This document shows, piece by piece, positions 55,741-64,000 of a DNA stretch of 64,000 bases. A program made the position numbers and the translations under genes. Source of the stretch: Phytophthora sp. 'mugwort' (taxonomy: Eukaryota > Oomycota > Peronosporomycetes > Peronosporales > Peronosporaceae). A model generated the notes under the pieces. That model saw nothing but the letters and a program-made list of their open reading frames with translations, was not told the DNA's origin and ran no database searches. The stretch is taken from NCBI GenBank assembly GCA_033558025.1, contig JAUCEF010000001.1, forward strand, positions 3,224,001 to 3,288,000, read 5' to 3'. The first letter of the stretch is position 1. Every line of letters starts with the position of its first letter.

Positions 55741-55752
55741 ATCTATATAGAT
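55741..55752. promoter_or_regulatory. Palindromic divergent promoter candidate
   Basis: ATCTATATAGAT, a perfect palindrome, lies between the fibre start (55724, minus) and the ATPase start (55775, plus): 17 and 23 bp from the two ATGs. Closely similar sites lie between protease and capsid genes (58598) and before the small minus gene (60372). Confidence 0.6.
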
Positions 55753-55774
55753 CCAGCGATTAAAAGACACGACC

Positions 55775-56465
55775 ATGAGCGCTATTCCAAACTATGGCGC
55801 TTCGTTGCCGAAAAAGTTCAAGTCAGCTGGAATGGGTGATATCCCTGCACTCGATATCAAAACCTCTTTAGAGAATGATAGTTTCTTGGTCCTTCATTCA
55901 TCGGAAAGAACAATCTCTGCCTTATTAATCTCAAATAGTCTCCACACGTATTTGCCCATCTTATGATCATTGCTCATAATCCGCATCAAGAACTCTATGA
56001 TTATCTTCGCGACAAGCTTGAAGATTTCATCACTTTCAGTGACCCAGATAACCCTCCGAGAGTTGTTCAGGTGCGTCATACACCTTCGAGCGCTAACAAA
56101 CCTGAGCTTGTTATCATAGACGATTACAGCAAGGATAAGCTACTCCAAAAATATATATATTCTCATTATACGACAAGAGGTCGCCACTTCAAGCTATCAA
56201 CTATATTTTCTAGGCCACAGCTACTTTGCAACTGATAAGATGATCAGGTTGGACTCTGAGTATGTAGCGATCCTAAAAGCTAATTCGAAATGTGATCTCC
56301 AGATGGTAGTGGAAGATTTCAATAAAAGGGCGCAGATGATCGCTTAATCATCTATTATTACAATAAGGCTACTGAAAGCAAAGGTCAGATGATGCTCATC
56401 GACTTTGTGAAGGGGAAATCAAATACAACTTCGATAAACCAACCAGGACTGAAGATTTTGAATAA
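55775..56465 (+). pseudogene. Polinton packaging ATPase (FtsK/HerA, A32-like)
   Basis: Pumps the genome into capsids. N-terminus MSAIPNYGASLPKKFKSAGM. The P-loop is eroded: VLHSSERTISALLISN stands where GxxGxGK[ST] is expected. Then NPHQELYDYLRDKLEDFITF and SDPDNPPRVVQ. Walker B is PELVIIDDYSKDKLLQKYIY, followed by GRHFKLSTIF and SYFATDKMIRLDSEYVAILK with the downstream sensor region. It ends GQMMLIDFVKG and a stop at 56463. Frameshifts near 55960, 56215 and 56345. Recognised from the order of motifs and from the neighbouring capsid genes. Confidence 0.78.
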
Positions 56466-56489
56466 ATATCAGCTAAATTTGATGATCAT

Positions 56490-57372
56490 CATATAGTCAT
56501 AATGGCGAGTTTCTTGAAAATCGATAGCACCAACCTCGTAGTAGATGGATGCAATTCGTCGTGGAAATATCAGTTTCGGAATCAGCAGCTGACTTCCGCG
56601 ATCTTGTTTGCGCCATCCAATCGATCAGTCCTTTTAATAGCGAGAATAACATCGATTCTACTCAATTCCAGAACACAACATTCCAAGTCGAGGTTTCGAC
56701 GGCTGCTACCACTTCTACAATTAGTATCAATCTCGCTGATGGATATTACTCCTACGATGACATCAACCGGAGTATCCAGACAGCTCTCGTTAATGCTGGA
56801 GCGTATCTTATTGAGCTACTGAAGTATTTTTTATATTAAATTGACCGAGAACAGCGTCTATTATGCAGCTCAAGATCGACTTCTCTCCATCTCTTTCGAG
56901 TCTTCCTGTGGGATACACGAGACCTGCTACTGGTCTATATTCAGCTGGAGGAACTGGTTTGCCTACAACGACTCGCGTCCTCGTCTGATCATCAATAACG
57001 CTACTTTTGGCTCGGTAGGTCCTTAAATTGTCTGCAGCAACATATCCTGCTGCCTCAGCAATAGTTGCCAGAGCTCAGCTATCCAATACCATTCCACAGA
57101 TTCACCCAACCACTTCATGTATCGTTCGCTGTGATCTGATCAAAAATGAATACGTCGCATCCGGTGATATCCTAAGCGCTTTTGATAGAGGCGATGCGGG
57201 TATTGGCCAGCTGATCAACTATATGCCATCTCAGTATGCGTGGATGAATTGCCACAATAGTTCGAGATCGACTATCACAATCAGTATCTATAACCAGAAT
57301 GACCAAATGCTGAGATTCCGTGACACTTCAGTTTCACTTATGCTCGTGTTGAGACCAAACAAATATACTTGA
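56490..57372 (+). pseudogene. Minor capsid (penton-like) protein
   Basis: MASFLKIDSTNLVVDGCNSS begins at 56502, just after CATATAGTCATA. After a frameshift, FRDLVCAIQSISPFNSENNI and TISINLADGYYSYDDINRSI. The last part, 57028-57372, is open: IHPTTSCIVRCDLIKNEYVA, LINYMPSQYAWMNCHNSSRS, TITISIYNQNDQMLRFRDTS and VSLMLVLR. The C-terminal pattern (VRC.L..N, DQN...L...D..V.L.L..R) matches the single-jelly-roll penton proteins of Polintons. Three or four frame breaks; not expressible as one protein. Confidence 0.72.
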
Positions 57373-57388
57373 TTTAGTTTTTCTTAAA

Positions 57389-58150
57389 TCAAATAAGGCG
57401 GAAGTTACATTCTAAAATTACCTTCGTTTTTTTCATAGACCGCAGTCTGGCCATATGCTTAAGGGATTCGTGCGAGCCCTTTACAAAACCCTTTTTCTTC
57501 GGCTCGACAACGCCAGTACCATAACGACGACGGACTTCGCCACGAAGCGACTTTATTAAATACTCATGCTGAGGTTGGGTTGCCTTGGAAAGGAGAAACT
57601 TTTCTCCAGCATCTCCAGCATCTGTAAGAATACCCTTGCGCTTCGTGTAAGCAAGAGCACGTTTGGCCCCCTTATTAAAGTCAGCCTTGGTCAGACGTCT
57701 TCCTTCATTATCGCTATCGGAGTCATAAACACTAATACCCGTCATGGATCGGATAGCAACTCTGGCTGGGATGGCTGATGTTGGCCGACCTGCATAGGTA
57801 ACAAGGGCAGAGACTGCAGCATCAGCAATGCGAGATAGAATTCCTGCGTCCTTAACAAATGTATACGCTGATTTTACCTCACTCCAAATTTTCCTCCAAA
57901 TACTGGCTCCATGCTCCTTGTATGTGCTTGAGCGGATATCCAATATCTTTTTTGTGTGAGTGATAGCTAAACGCGTTCCTTTACCAGATTTACGAGCTCG
58001 AAGAGCTTCAGCATGCGATTCAGGATGAAGATGAAGCGTAGCACCAGAACCACTCAATTCATCCTTACTTAATGATAGAGTGCCTGTCTTGAATGCTCTC
58101 TTGAGCGTTGTCTCTGGGATAGACGCTGAAACTGCTATCTCGCTGAACAT
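57389..58150 (-). CDS. pVI/PX-like amphipathic minor capsid protein
   Basis: Intact 253-aa frame, MFSEIAVSASIPETTLKRAF. The centre reads HGASIWRKIWSEVKSAYTFV and KDAGILSRIADAAVSALVTY, with an amphipathic helix and Trp pattern like the membrane-lytic part of adenovirus pVI and its Polinton counterparts. Then ESHAEALRARKSGKGTRLAI lies upstream of it and a Lys/Arg-rich tail (EPKKKGFVKGSHESLKHMAR) downstream. Probable capsid-interior protein that links DNA or penton and aids membrane passage; possibly cleaved by the protease next door, though I did not identify firm sites. One of the few unbroken genes in the element. Confidence 0.6.
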   Translation of the reverse strand: MFSEIAVSASIPETTLKRAFKTGTLSLSKDELSGSGATLHLHPESHAEALRARKSGKGTRLAITHTKKILDIRSSTYKEHGASIWRKIWSEVKSAYTFVKDAGILSRIADAAVSALVTYAGRPTSAIPARVAIRSMTGISVYDSDSDNEGRRLTKADFNKGAKRALAYTKRKGILTDAGDAGEKFLLSKATQPQHEYLIKSLRGEVRRRYGTGVVEPKKKGFVKGSHESLKHMARLRSMKKTKVILECNFRLI

Positions 58151-58190
58151 CTTGTTCTTATTAATTGCATAAAAGAAAAGCTAATTTTAT

Positions 58191-58565
58191 TTAAAGAATA
58201 CTCAAGTTTAAATCCTTAAATCTCTCTAGTAAATTCATCTTATTCTTTTGACGACAGTACAACCAGAGCATACACCATATTCCGCAATAGTCTCCGTATA
58301 TCCCTTGGTATTGTTTAGGGTTGTATTTCCCGAGCCCAAACTTGATAGGACCTGTCTCACTCATACTATCAAAGTACTCTCCATTATGAACGCATGGCCA
58401 GTGTCCTACGTCACGGTTAAGAGGTCTTAATAGAGCTAGATAAGTACTTTTCCTTGGAATTGGTTTCGTTATTTCGTTTGATATATTATCCAGATGTACT
58501 CCTATTCGATCTGCAAGCTCAATCAGATAATGATCGCTGGTGATTGGCTTAATAATATCGCTCAT
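58191..58565 (-). CDS. Adenain-like maturation cysteine protease
   Basis: 124 aa, intact, MSDIIKPITSDHYLIELADR. GHWPCVHNGEYFDSM holds the catalytic His (in HW) and an acidic partner region. KQYQGIYGDYCGIWCMLWLY holds the oxyanion Gln and the Cys in YCGIWC. This is the H...Q...C order of adenovirus-type proteases found in Polintons. It is short next to adenain (about 200 aa) but similar to compact Polinton enzymes. It trims capsid proteins during maturation. It is divergent from the capsid gene, sharing the 58598 site. It ends 40 bp from the pVI-like gene on the same strand. Confidence 0.75.
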   Translation of the reverse strand: MSDIIKPITSDHYLIELADRIGVHLDNISNEITKPIPRKSTYLALLRPLNRDVGHWPCVHNGEYFDSMSETGPIKFGLGKYNPKQYQGIYGDYCGIWCMLWLYCRQKNKMNLLERFKDLNLSIL

Positions 58566-58597
58566 TATATTTAATTTCCTTAAAGTATATTATAAAC

Positions 58598-58607
58598 CAT
58601 ATAGATT
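58598..58607. promoter_or_regulatory. Divergent promoter candidate, protease/capsid
   Basis: CATATAGATT, preceded by TATATTATAAAC. On the minus strand this reads AATCTATATG. It lies 33 bp upstream of the protease ATG and just before the major capsid gene, the same arrangement as the palindrome at 55741. Confidence 0.5.
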
Positions 58608-58668
58608 CAACAATAAGTGAAACTCAACTATCCGATCAGTATTCATACCAGAGCTCGCTTTAAAGCGA

Positions 58669-60118
58669 CCCAGAGATCAAAGTATCTTCCGGTAAACGCG
58701 TACAGTTTGTAATCGACCTTAACCAAGGAACTTTACCAGAATGGTGTTATACTATCGATGCTACATCCCAGCTGAATGGAAGTGAAGGATTTACTTGCCT
58801 TCGCAATGTATACACCATGCTTCCATACAATATATCAATGAAGAATGGTGCTACTGCCCAGACTGCTGCTGCCAATCGTTTCTGCTCTACGCTCAAGTGT
58901 GGTAACTGGAATGCCATCGATAGCTTGTCGCTTGAACTTAATGGCAAAATCGTTGCTAGTATGTCGGACTACAAACTATTTTGGAACAACCTTCGCGCTC
59001 AGACTAGCTATAGTCCTCAGTACGTTGAGAAGCTTGGTGCGGAGTCGTTTCTTTACCCGGACGCTGCTCACTCAGCCTTGTATAGTTCTGCTGCAAGTTT
59101 GACAACGGGAGATGGTTATACTAATACTACTGCATTTTCATCTTCGTTTGCTACAACTGGTCCCTCTGGTGGTGCTTCTATCGTCAACGATGGTCTTGTA
59201 AAGCGTCTGTTATCGAACCCTCCTAACGCGGACTCTGATTTCTCAACGTCGTGGCCTTCGCTCGGTGGAGCTGCAGCTTCTACCACAATCTCAAATCAAT
59301 TGGCGCGTGGTGCCTTTGTAGCTGGTGCTGCTACTGCTAACGCAATAATGAGAACGTGGAACTACATGCTCAAGGTTAAGCTAACAGACCTCCACCCAAT
59401 CTTTAAGGAACTAGACATCATGGCCAACCCGCAAATCCGTCTCCGTTCCGAGCCAATCGGCGTACTTCTGCCATTGCTGTCGATGCTTCGAAGGGTATGT
59501 CGCTGACCAGCACTACTCTTGCCTCTGGCAATACATGTCCAATTATGGTTTCGGCTTCTTTCACTGGCAATCCGATGGCTGGAGTCCTTGCCGCTTCTGC
59601 CGGGTTGTCAATGCCCTTGAGCCTACTGTTGATGGTACCTGCATGCCTTTTATCACATCTCGTCTATACGTTCCGTTTGTTCATCTTGAGAATCCTCAGG
59701 CTATCATATCAAAGCCAGACAAGAAGATTCGATTTAATGATTGTTATGGTTAATGGTTCTATCAGCTCGCTGGTACTGGTAAGCAGGCAACTCAGCTCAA
59801 TGCTGCATTCGATCTACAATTATCGGCTTCGATGAAGAATGCAAAGTATGTCATTTTAATGCCTTTTGCTGAGCAAACTGGAAGCTTTACCTCTGTTGCT
59901 GTTCAGGAGTTCCAAAGTCCTTTTGATTCAGCTCCTTGGACTCTCCAGCCCGGGTCCAGTATTAGAAACTTTAACGTTCGTATCGGTTCCCACAGACCTT
60001 TGATATCAGTCGTGACTACGATTTCCATCACTTTGCGAATGAAGTTGCTAAGATTTCTTCGATCAATGGTGATCTCACTCCTGAGCTGGTAAATAGTTTA
60101 ACTCTTCTAAAAGCTTAG
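58669..60118 (+). pseudogene. Polinton major capsid protein (double jelly roll)
   Basis: Forms the hexon-like capsid lattice. The start is eroded; coding similarity begins DPEIKVSSGKRVQFVIDLNQ. From 58817 a 229-codon frame is clean: MLPYNISMKNGATAQTAAAN, KCGNWNAIDSLSLELNGKIV, MSDYKLFWNNLRAQTSYSP, and ANAIMRTWNYMLKVKLTDLH with PIFKELDIMANPQIRL. Frameshifts follow near 59460-59840, then LNAAFDLQLSASMKNAKYVI and QSPFDSAPWTLQPGSSIRNF, and SINGDLTPELVNS to the stop at 60116. The last segment kept in the 25-kb relic is missing, so this copy is also C-terminally truncated. Confidence 0.85.
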
Positions 60119-60356
60119 GACATTTATCAATTCGACATTTATCAATTCGACATTTATCAATTCGACTGATCTGCTTGAGAGACTTACCTCGAAATTCCCC
60201 CCACGTCATCAAATATGAATTATCATCAGTGAGGAATTCGGAGTGTAGGAATATCTTGATATCTTCACCAATATTTAAACTCGGTTGGTTGAATACCCAT
60301 CGACAATAACCAGGATCAGAAGAATATATTCTTCGATCTGGGTAATCGTTCGACAT
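60075..60356 (-). CDS. Small 93-aa virus protein with triple 5-residue repeat
   Basis: Open frame MSNDYPDRRIYSSDPGYCRW, then VFNQPSLNIGEDIKIFLHSE, then MTWGEFRGKSLKQI followed by three copies of RIDKC encoded by a 15-bp repeat. The DPGYCRWV and WGEFRGKSL blocks faintly recall the small domain found at the C-terminus of ExoX-like nucleases (GKYKGK). Not certain. It overlaps the capsid gene tail-to-tail by 44 bp. A TATA-like ATCTATATATAG is 15 bp above its ATG. Confidence 0.55.
   Translation of the reverse strand: MSNDYPDRRIYSSDPGYCRWVFNQPSLNIGEDIKIFLHSEFLTDDNSYLMTWGEFRGKSLKQISRIDKCRIDKCRIDKCPKLLEELNYLPAQE
60121..60168. repeat. Triplicated 15-bp repeat
   Basis: Three copies of ATTTATCAATTCGAC in tandem. 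In the minus frame each adds RIDKC without breaking the reading frame. Confidence 0.85.
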
Positions 60357-60371
60357 GTTTCAGTTGGATGT

Positions 60372-60383
60372 ATCTATATATAG
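60372..60383 (-). promoter_or_regulatory. TATA-like site for the 93-aa gene
   Basis: ATCTATATATAG; on the minus strand CTATATATAGATACATCC precedes the ATG at 60356. A variant of the ATCTATATAGAT element seen at 55741. Confidence 0.5.
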
Positions 60384-60563
60384 CTCCTTAATTGTTGAGA
60401 TAATTTTAATTAATTCAATTGATCGCAGATTTTTTTTGGCTTAATTACGTAGCGAGACATTTTGGACATTGTATGAATAGACTGCAAACCAATTTCTTAG
60501 CACTTATACTGGGAAACTTCTGATCGTACGATTACCATTGAAGATCGGCACAACGACACCCCT

Positions 60564-61373
60564 TCAAGTGTACTCAACTTGACATATGTAGACTCCTCTG
60601 TGCAGTCCGTTGATCACGGGAAAGTTTGGGTCTGGGTTATGAATCCCACGTTGCAAGGCAGTGACGGCAACTTTTGCGTGGTGGACGTTAATCGGAGTCG
60701 CAGGAGCCGGAAGAGGTGTAAAACCGGCGAGAAGCGCTGGAACCCCAGCTACGAAGTCTTCAATCAGAAGAGGCGCGAAGTGGTTGATGAAACTGGTAGC
60801 TTTATCCTGAATATCACCAGCCAAGGCGCTCGGAGGGCAAACAAGCGTATGCCGTAAATGAAGAGGTGGAGCAAAGCGAACCGCTACTATTGGGTCAACC
60901 TCTCCAAGTGAGGAAGCCCACCCTTCATACAAATTCCACGCTTCCGAATCCACACCATCAATGCGCAGAACGCACAAACCCTCCCCCTCCACTTCCTCTT
61001 TCTTGGCACCAGCAAAGTGATCCTCCCGAGCCAATTGTTCCTGCCTGTGGGATCCCCAATAAAGTGGTTTAATTGGGGATCCCACAGGCAGGAACAATAA
61101 AGTGGTTTAATTGGGGATCCCACAGGCAGGAACAATTGGCTCGGGATGATCACTTTTAATAAAGTGGTTTTATTGGGGATCCCACAGGCAGGAACAAATT
61201 GGCTCGGGAGGATCACACTCATCTAAGATTGGCACGAGGTTGGCATATGTACACGCTGCCATCGTCGTCGTCTTCTTCTGGTCTGTCTGCGACTTCTTTG
61301 CCTGCGGCTTCTTCGTCTTCGTGTTTAGCTTCGGCTTCTTCGCCTTACTCGCGGTTTTCGTCGTTTGCGTCAT
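60564..61373 (-). pseudogene. Unknown basic protein gene carrying a repeat cluster
   Basis: Two minus-strand open parts. 61373-61215 reads MTQTTKTASKAKKPKLNTKT then KKTTTMAACTYANLVPILDE, very Lys/Thr-rich. 61020-60564 reads KKEEVEGEGLCVLRIDGVDS, ATSFINHFAPLLIEDFVAGV and HNPDPNFPVINGLHRGVYIC to a stop. The repeat cluster 61028-61208 lies between them and was probably inserted within the gene. No family is recognised; it may belong to a non-viral repeat. Confidence 0.4.
61028..61208. repeat. Cluster of three direct and one inverted repeat copies
   Basis: Three direct copies of TTGGGGATCCCACAGGCAGG followed by AACAA begin near 61073, 61111 and 61173, each preceded by AAAGTGGTTT. A fourth copy is inverted at 61028-61060. 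The first inverted/direct pair makes a long palindrome around 61064. Confidence 0.85.
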
Positions 61374-61412
61374 GATGATGCGAAAGGGAAACACGAGAAA
61401 GGAAAACAACTA

Positions 61413-61737
61413 ACGCATTCCCCCTGTTAGAAGCGTCGCTTTGTCATAAGGGTCAGTCTGTTTTAGCCAATTAAACGACAAGTAAAGTGTCCGGTACCGT
61501 ACCGGTTTCTCAAAAATGGGTGCCATGTTAAGGAATGTAAGTCGCGACCATTTGGCGCTGCCGCGTTGAAAATTGTCGACGTTAGACACAAGGACGACTT
61601 CCTAACATAGTAAGTGAGCTCAGTTTTGCAAGCGTCGTTCGAACGCCTATAATCGCGATATATTCGACTAAATACGATATCTATGTGTCCGTACACCGAT
61701 TGCATATTGGATGACGCTTCTGACAGGGAGAATACGG
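61413..61737. mobile_element. Second MITE of the CCGTATTCCCC family, 325 bp
   Basis: Flanked by TA (61411-61412 and 61738-61739). The left end has GCATTCCCCCTGTTAGAAGC then GTCGCTTTGTCATAAG; the right end, read inverted, has CCGTATTCTCCCTGTCAGAA then GCGTCAT. Shorter than the 20,883 copy and different in the middle, which suggests an internally variable family. Confidence 0.72.
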
Positions 61738-61739
61738 TA

Positions 61740-62030
61740 CATGTTTAAAACGTTAATGGTACAGTAAATTGGTACTGAAAGACTGGCGTCATCAATGCAA
61801 AAGAAAAACTTGTACGGTACTCTGAATTGGTACTGAAACTGGTACAGGAAGCTGCACTGACTTGATAGCATTCATTCTGACACATTCATTTTAGCAGTCT
61901 GTTTCATGAAGGGCATACAAGGTCAAAGTTATGTGCCCCACACAAAAAAGTATTGAAAACTTAGAATAGAAATGAGAAGAATAGAGTTTCTAAAATATTG
62001 AGGGAATTTTACTTTGACTTGATCTATATC
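61740..62030. other. AT-rich spacer
   Basis: About 290 bp between the MITE and the inverted pogo flank; nothing coding seen. Confidence 0.4.
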
Positions 62031-62039
62031 TTATGGGAC

Positions 62040-62260
62040 AACGTGTAACGTATTAAGTCTATCCACCCTATCGAATCGTTGCGTCGTCGAAACAACAGCT
62101 GGACATTAGAAACGGTTAGAAACGGTTACACCTACTCTCGATACCGAATTAAGTTAAGTAATATCGGGAATTAAAAAAAAACGTACACGCAATGTTCTAA
62201 ATGTTACTACTCACAGGTCGGAAAGTGTTTAATAGCGTTGACCGTTTTCTAGAAGGGCGA
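62040..62260 (-). repeat. Inverted copy of the pogo 3' flank
   Basis: The reverse strand reads TATCGAGAGTAGGT, then two CGTTTCTAA-type motifs, TCCAGCTGTTGTTTCGACGA and CAACGATTCGATAG. This parallels 39640-39760 on the plus strand, with scattered differences. On the right, GAGTAGTAAC...TTTTTTTAATT also matches 39600-39650. It is a second, mostly lost copy of the same transposon in opposite orientation. Confidence 0.7.
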
Positions 62261-62676
62261 TCCGTGGAGAAAGTCGACATCTACACCGCGCTTTGCTGAA
62301 GAATAGCGCCTTCGACGAGATCTCTCCGCAAACCATTCAGAACTGCTAGAGCTTTCACACGGACACGTGGGGTTTACACTTGTTAATTTGTTGTTAATTT
62401 TGGATACTGTTTAGGATGGCGTCTCGCCCGGCAGCTCTCTACCCTGTGGATCGCAGTCGCCGAGACCTGACGATCTGCTTGAACCCTGGGAATCTTTGGC
62501 GACGCTGTTGAAGTAAGATACATACGGTACCCTACGAATAGAAGATGCAAGGGCACATGACATGAGTTGGGGTCCCGGTTGCGACATTCCACCCCCGAGC
62601 TCCGGATAGAAATCAGCCGTCGGGTGATCACGGCCTCGAAATAATGTCTGCGATGAAGCGCCACAGTTCCATTGTA

Positions 62677-62782
62677 CTTACAGCCAGTCCTTACATGGGG
62701 CTGCTGTTCAAGATCAGAGGGGGTTCTTACACGGTGGCTGCTGTTCAAGAACAGCAGCCACCATGTAAGGACTGGCTGTAAG
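62677..62782. repeat. Nested inverted repeat
   Basis: Outer arms 62677-62709 and 62749-62782 match with one indel (CTTACAGCCAGTCCTTACAT at the start). An inner perfect 14-bp hairpin, GGTGGCTGCTGTTC and its complement, lies at 62733-62762 with a two-base loop. The two structures share the right arm and would be alternatives. Confidence 0.8.
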
Positions 62783-62792
62783 CGCAACGAGC

Positions 62793-63266
62793 TTAGGCAA
62801 CTTCAGGACGTGACCCAGCAGCACTCTCGTCGGGCTTGTATGTGTGGTCAGTGCGACTTCGATTCTCGAGCTTGTTACCGCGTAGGATTGCTCGCTTGTT
62901 GGAGTGGTGTGCGCGGTGGGTGTTCCGCTGGAACATGGCCTCCATTAGGGATGCATGGAGCATGTTGCCCATAACTGCATGAATATGTCCGACGATGGCA
63001 TTCGCCTGTGGGTTCTTGACGGTCATCTCTACGTCTGCGACGCCATAGGATTCGAGTAGCTCGACGAACTCGTACTTGAACTCTTTGCCGTTGTCAAGCA
63101 GGCAACGATCCGGGCGGGGATAGCGGCAGCTCCATTGCATATCGAATTGACACAACACCGCAAAGCTCAATAAAACCAACAGTATTCGTGTGAGGCGTAT
63201 GTCCGGCCATTTAAGCATGCATACAAAGCATAAGATAAAGAGGGGGTGCTGCAAGGGGTGATCCAT
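62793..63266 (-). pseudogene. Retroelement integrase core fragment
   Basis: RPDRCLLDNGKEFKYEFVEL then LESYGVADVEMTVKNPQANA and IHAVMGNML: the second Asp block (DNGKEF) and the KNPQAN block of a gypsy-type rve integrase. The third catalytic position, normally Glu before RIH, reads VGHIH, so the active site is lost. Upstream and downstream parts are absent; an isolated relic. Confidence 0.7.
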
Positions 63267-63322
63267 GTTCCGGTAACCCTGTCAACAAACTAAAGAAGCG
63301 GACTACAGCAGATGATGTTCTT

Positions 63323-64000
63323 TCACACAAGCACCGAATCCACAATCTTGGTCTTTGACGACGTTTTCTTTGCGCGCGCGATACGAGTTTCGTCCTTCAG
63401 GCGCTGGCGTTGCTCCTTGGCTAGCATGTTTCCACGCTCTCGTTCTTCCTTCAGACGATTCATCTCTAACGTGCGTTGCTCCGTTGCTCGCACTTTTGCT
63501 TGGTCTCGATGCTCTTTGATACGATCCCTATATTTCAGCTCCTTTGCACGCTGCTTTTCCACCGCTCGCTGGTCCCTTTCAACCTTAGCACGCTCTTTCG
63601 CCAACGCCCGTTCCCCCTTGGACTACTCCTTGTCCAAGTTCGCCCTCTTCTTGCGAAGAAGTGCTACCTGCATTTCCTCATGTGTTAGCAGGACACCACC
63701 CGAAAAGTTTCGTCTACCTCTCGAACGTTTCTTCGTGGAAGGCGTGACGCTGGTCCGCAAAGCGATGTTGACCTCATTGAGCGCATCAATATCAAGTCCA
63801 TGGCGTTCCAGGCGACAGTGCTGCCGCTCGCTGATGTCTAGCGCTTCTACGTGGGGAACCACAACGTCGTGATGGCGGAGAGATGTCTTAGTCGTCGACG
63901 GAGCGCTGCCTACGAGTCCACGAGCATCTTGCTGATGCACAGAGGATAAATGCCGGACTTCTGGAACGATTCCCTTGCGGTTTTGCCAGGAGAGGCCTTT
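63323..64000 (-). pseudogene. Pogo/CENP-B-type transposase C-terminus, runs off window
   Basis: Minus strand from the right edge: FQKSGI-like sequence, DISERQHCRLERHGLDIDAL, GRRNFSGGVLLTHEEMQVAL and LRKKRANLDKE to a stop at about 63622, then an open coiled-coil extension (KERAKVERDQRAVEKQRAKE). The tail block with a basic coiled coil is typical of the long DDE_1 transposases in oomycetes. At least one internal stop, so probably inactive. The catalytic domain would lie beyond 64000. Confidence 0.6.

Larger units (their letters stand above)
44835..60356. mobile_element. Endogenous Polinton/Maverick-type virus
   Basis: An AT-rich 15.5-kb block with the complete morphogenetic set of Polintons: protein-primed PolB, integrase tail, packaging ATPase, adenain-like protease, major and minor capsid proteins, a pVI-like protein and a fibre-like protein. 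Base composition, small ATG-adjacent TATA-like sites, and lack of introns differ from the host genes. Ends are approximate: I found no long terminal inverted repeats, which full-length Polintons have, so the termini are probably lost or outside the called limits. Most large genes carry frameshifts or stops. Annotated as a decayed integrated virus. Confidence 0.85.

Noticed and set aside
60121..61208. CRISPR-like array
   Set aside because: Repeats are few, adjacent or inverted, with no regular unique spacers or cas genes; this is eukaryotic nuclear DNA.
39640..62260. Terminal inverted repeats of the Polinton
   Set aside because: The matched inverted segments are continuous with pogo transposase sequence at the left copy and lie outside the piggyBac element, so they belong to another transposon.

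Overview
This is nuclear DNA of an oomycete, most likely a Phytophthora-like species. The genes have small canonical GT-AG introns, a flagellar gene (IFT46), secreted temptin-like and Ser-rich proteins, and initiator sites matching the oomycete TCATTYYNCAWTTT consensus. Host genes are compact and GC-balanced. They are separated by AT-richer tracts full of decayed mobile elements.

Layout. 0.9-10.7 kb is a gene-dense host block: glycyl-tRNA synthetase, an unknown helical protein, COA5/PET191, an ER protein disulfide isomerase, eIF2B-gamma, IFT46, a Cys-rich secreted protein and a small membrane protein. Three divergent pairs share 140-160 bp promoters. 10.7-29.9 kb is transposon debris (three MULE copies, a Harbinger remnant with a MITE inside it, a Ty1/copia fragment, a Tc1-like fragment, and a stray capsid-gene fragment of a Polinton). 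It carries two host secreted-protein genes, at 15.4 and 17.2 kb. 29.9-32.7 kb is a head-to-head pair of N-myristoyltransferase paralogues. 34.7-38.6 kb is a tandem pair of PX-RING proteins, with a mitochondrial tRNA-Ile scrap between them. 39-44.7 kb has a pogo remnant and a small coiled-coil gene split by a piggyBac-like element inserted at TTAA.

44.8-60.4 kb is the most interesting region: an AT-rich endogenous Polinton/Maverick-type virus. It carries a protein-primed family B DNA polymerase, an integrase tail with a chromodomain, a packaging ATPase, a penton-like minor capsid protein, a pVI-like amphipathic protein, an adenain-like protease, a double-jelly-roll major capsid protein, and, unusually, a fibre-like protein ending in a peptidase S74 / intramolecular chaperone domain of the phage tail-spike kind. 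Several divergent virus genes share a palindromic ATCTATATAGAT-type site between them. Polymerase, integrase, ATPase and capsid genes are broken by frameshifts and stops. The protease, the pVI-like gene and a small 93-aa gene are still open.

60.4-64 kb is again repeat-rich: short inverted and tandem repeats, a second MITE of the same family, an inverted copy of the pogo 3' end, a retroelement integrase fragment, and a pogo transposase C-terminus running off the window. All calls come from reading the sequence and translations; no database search was run.
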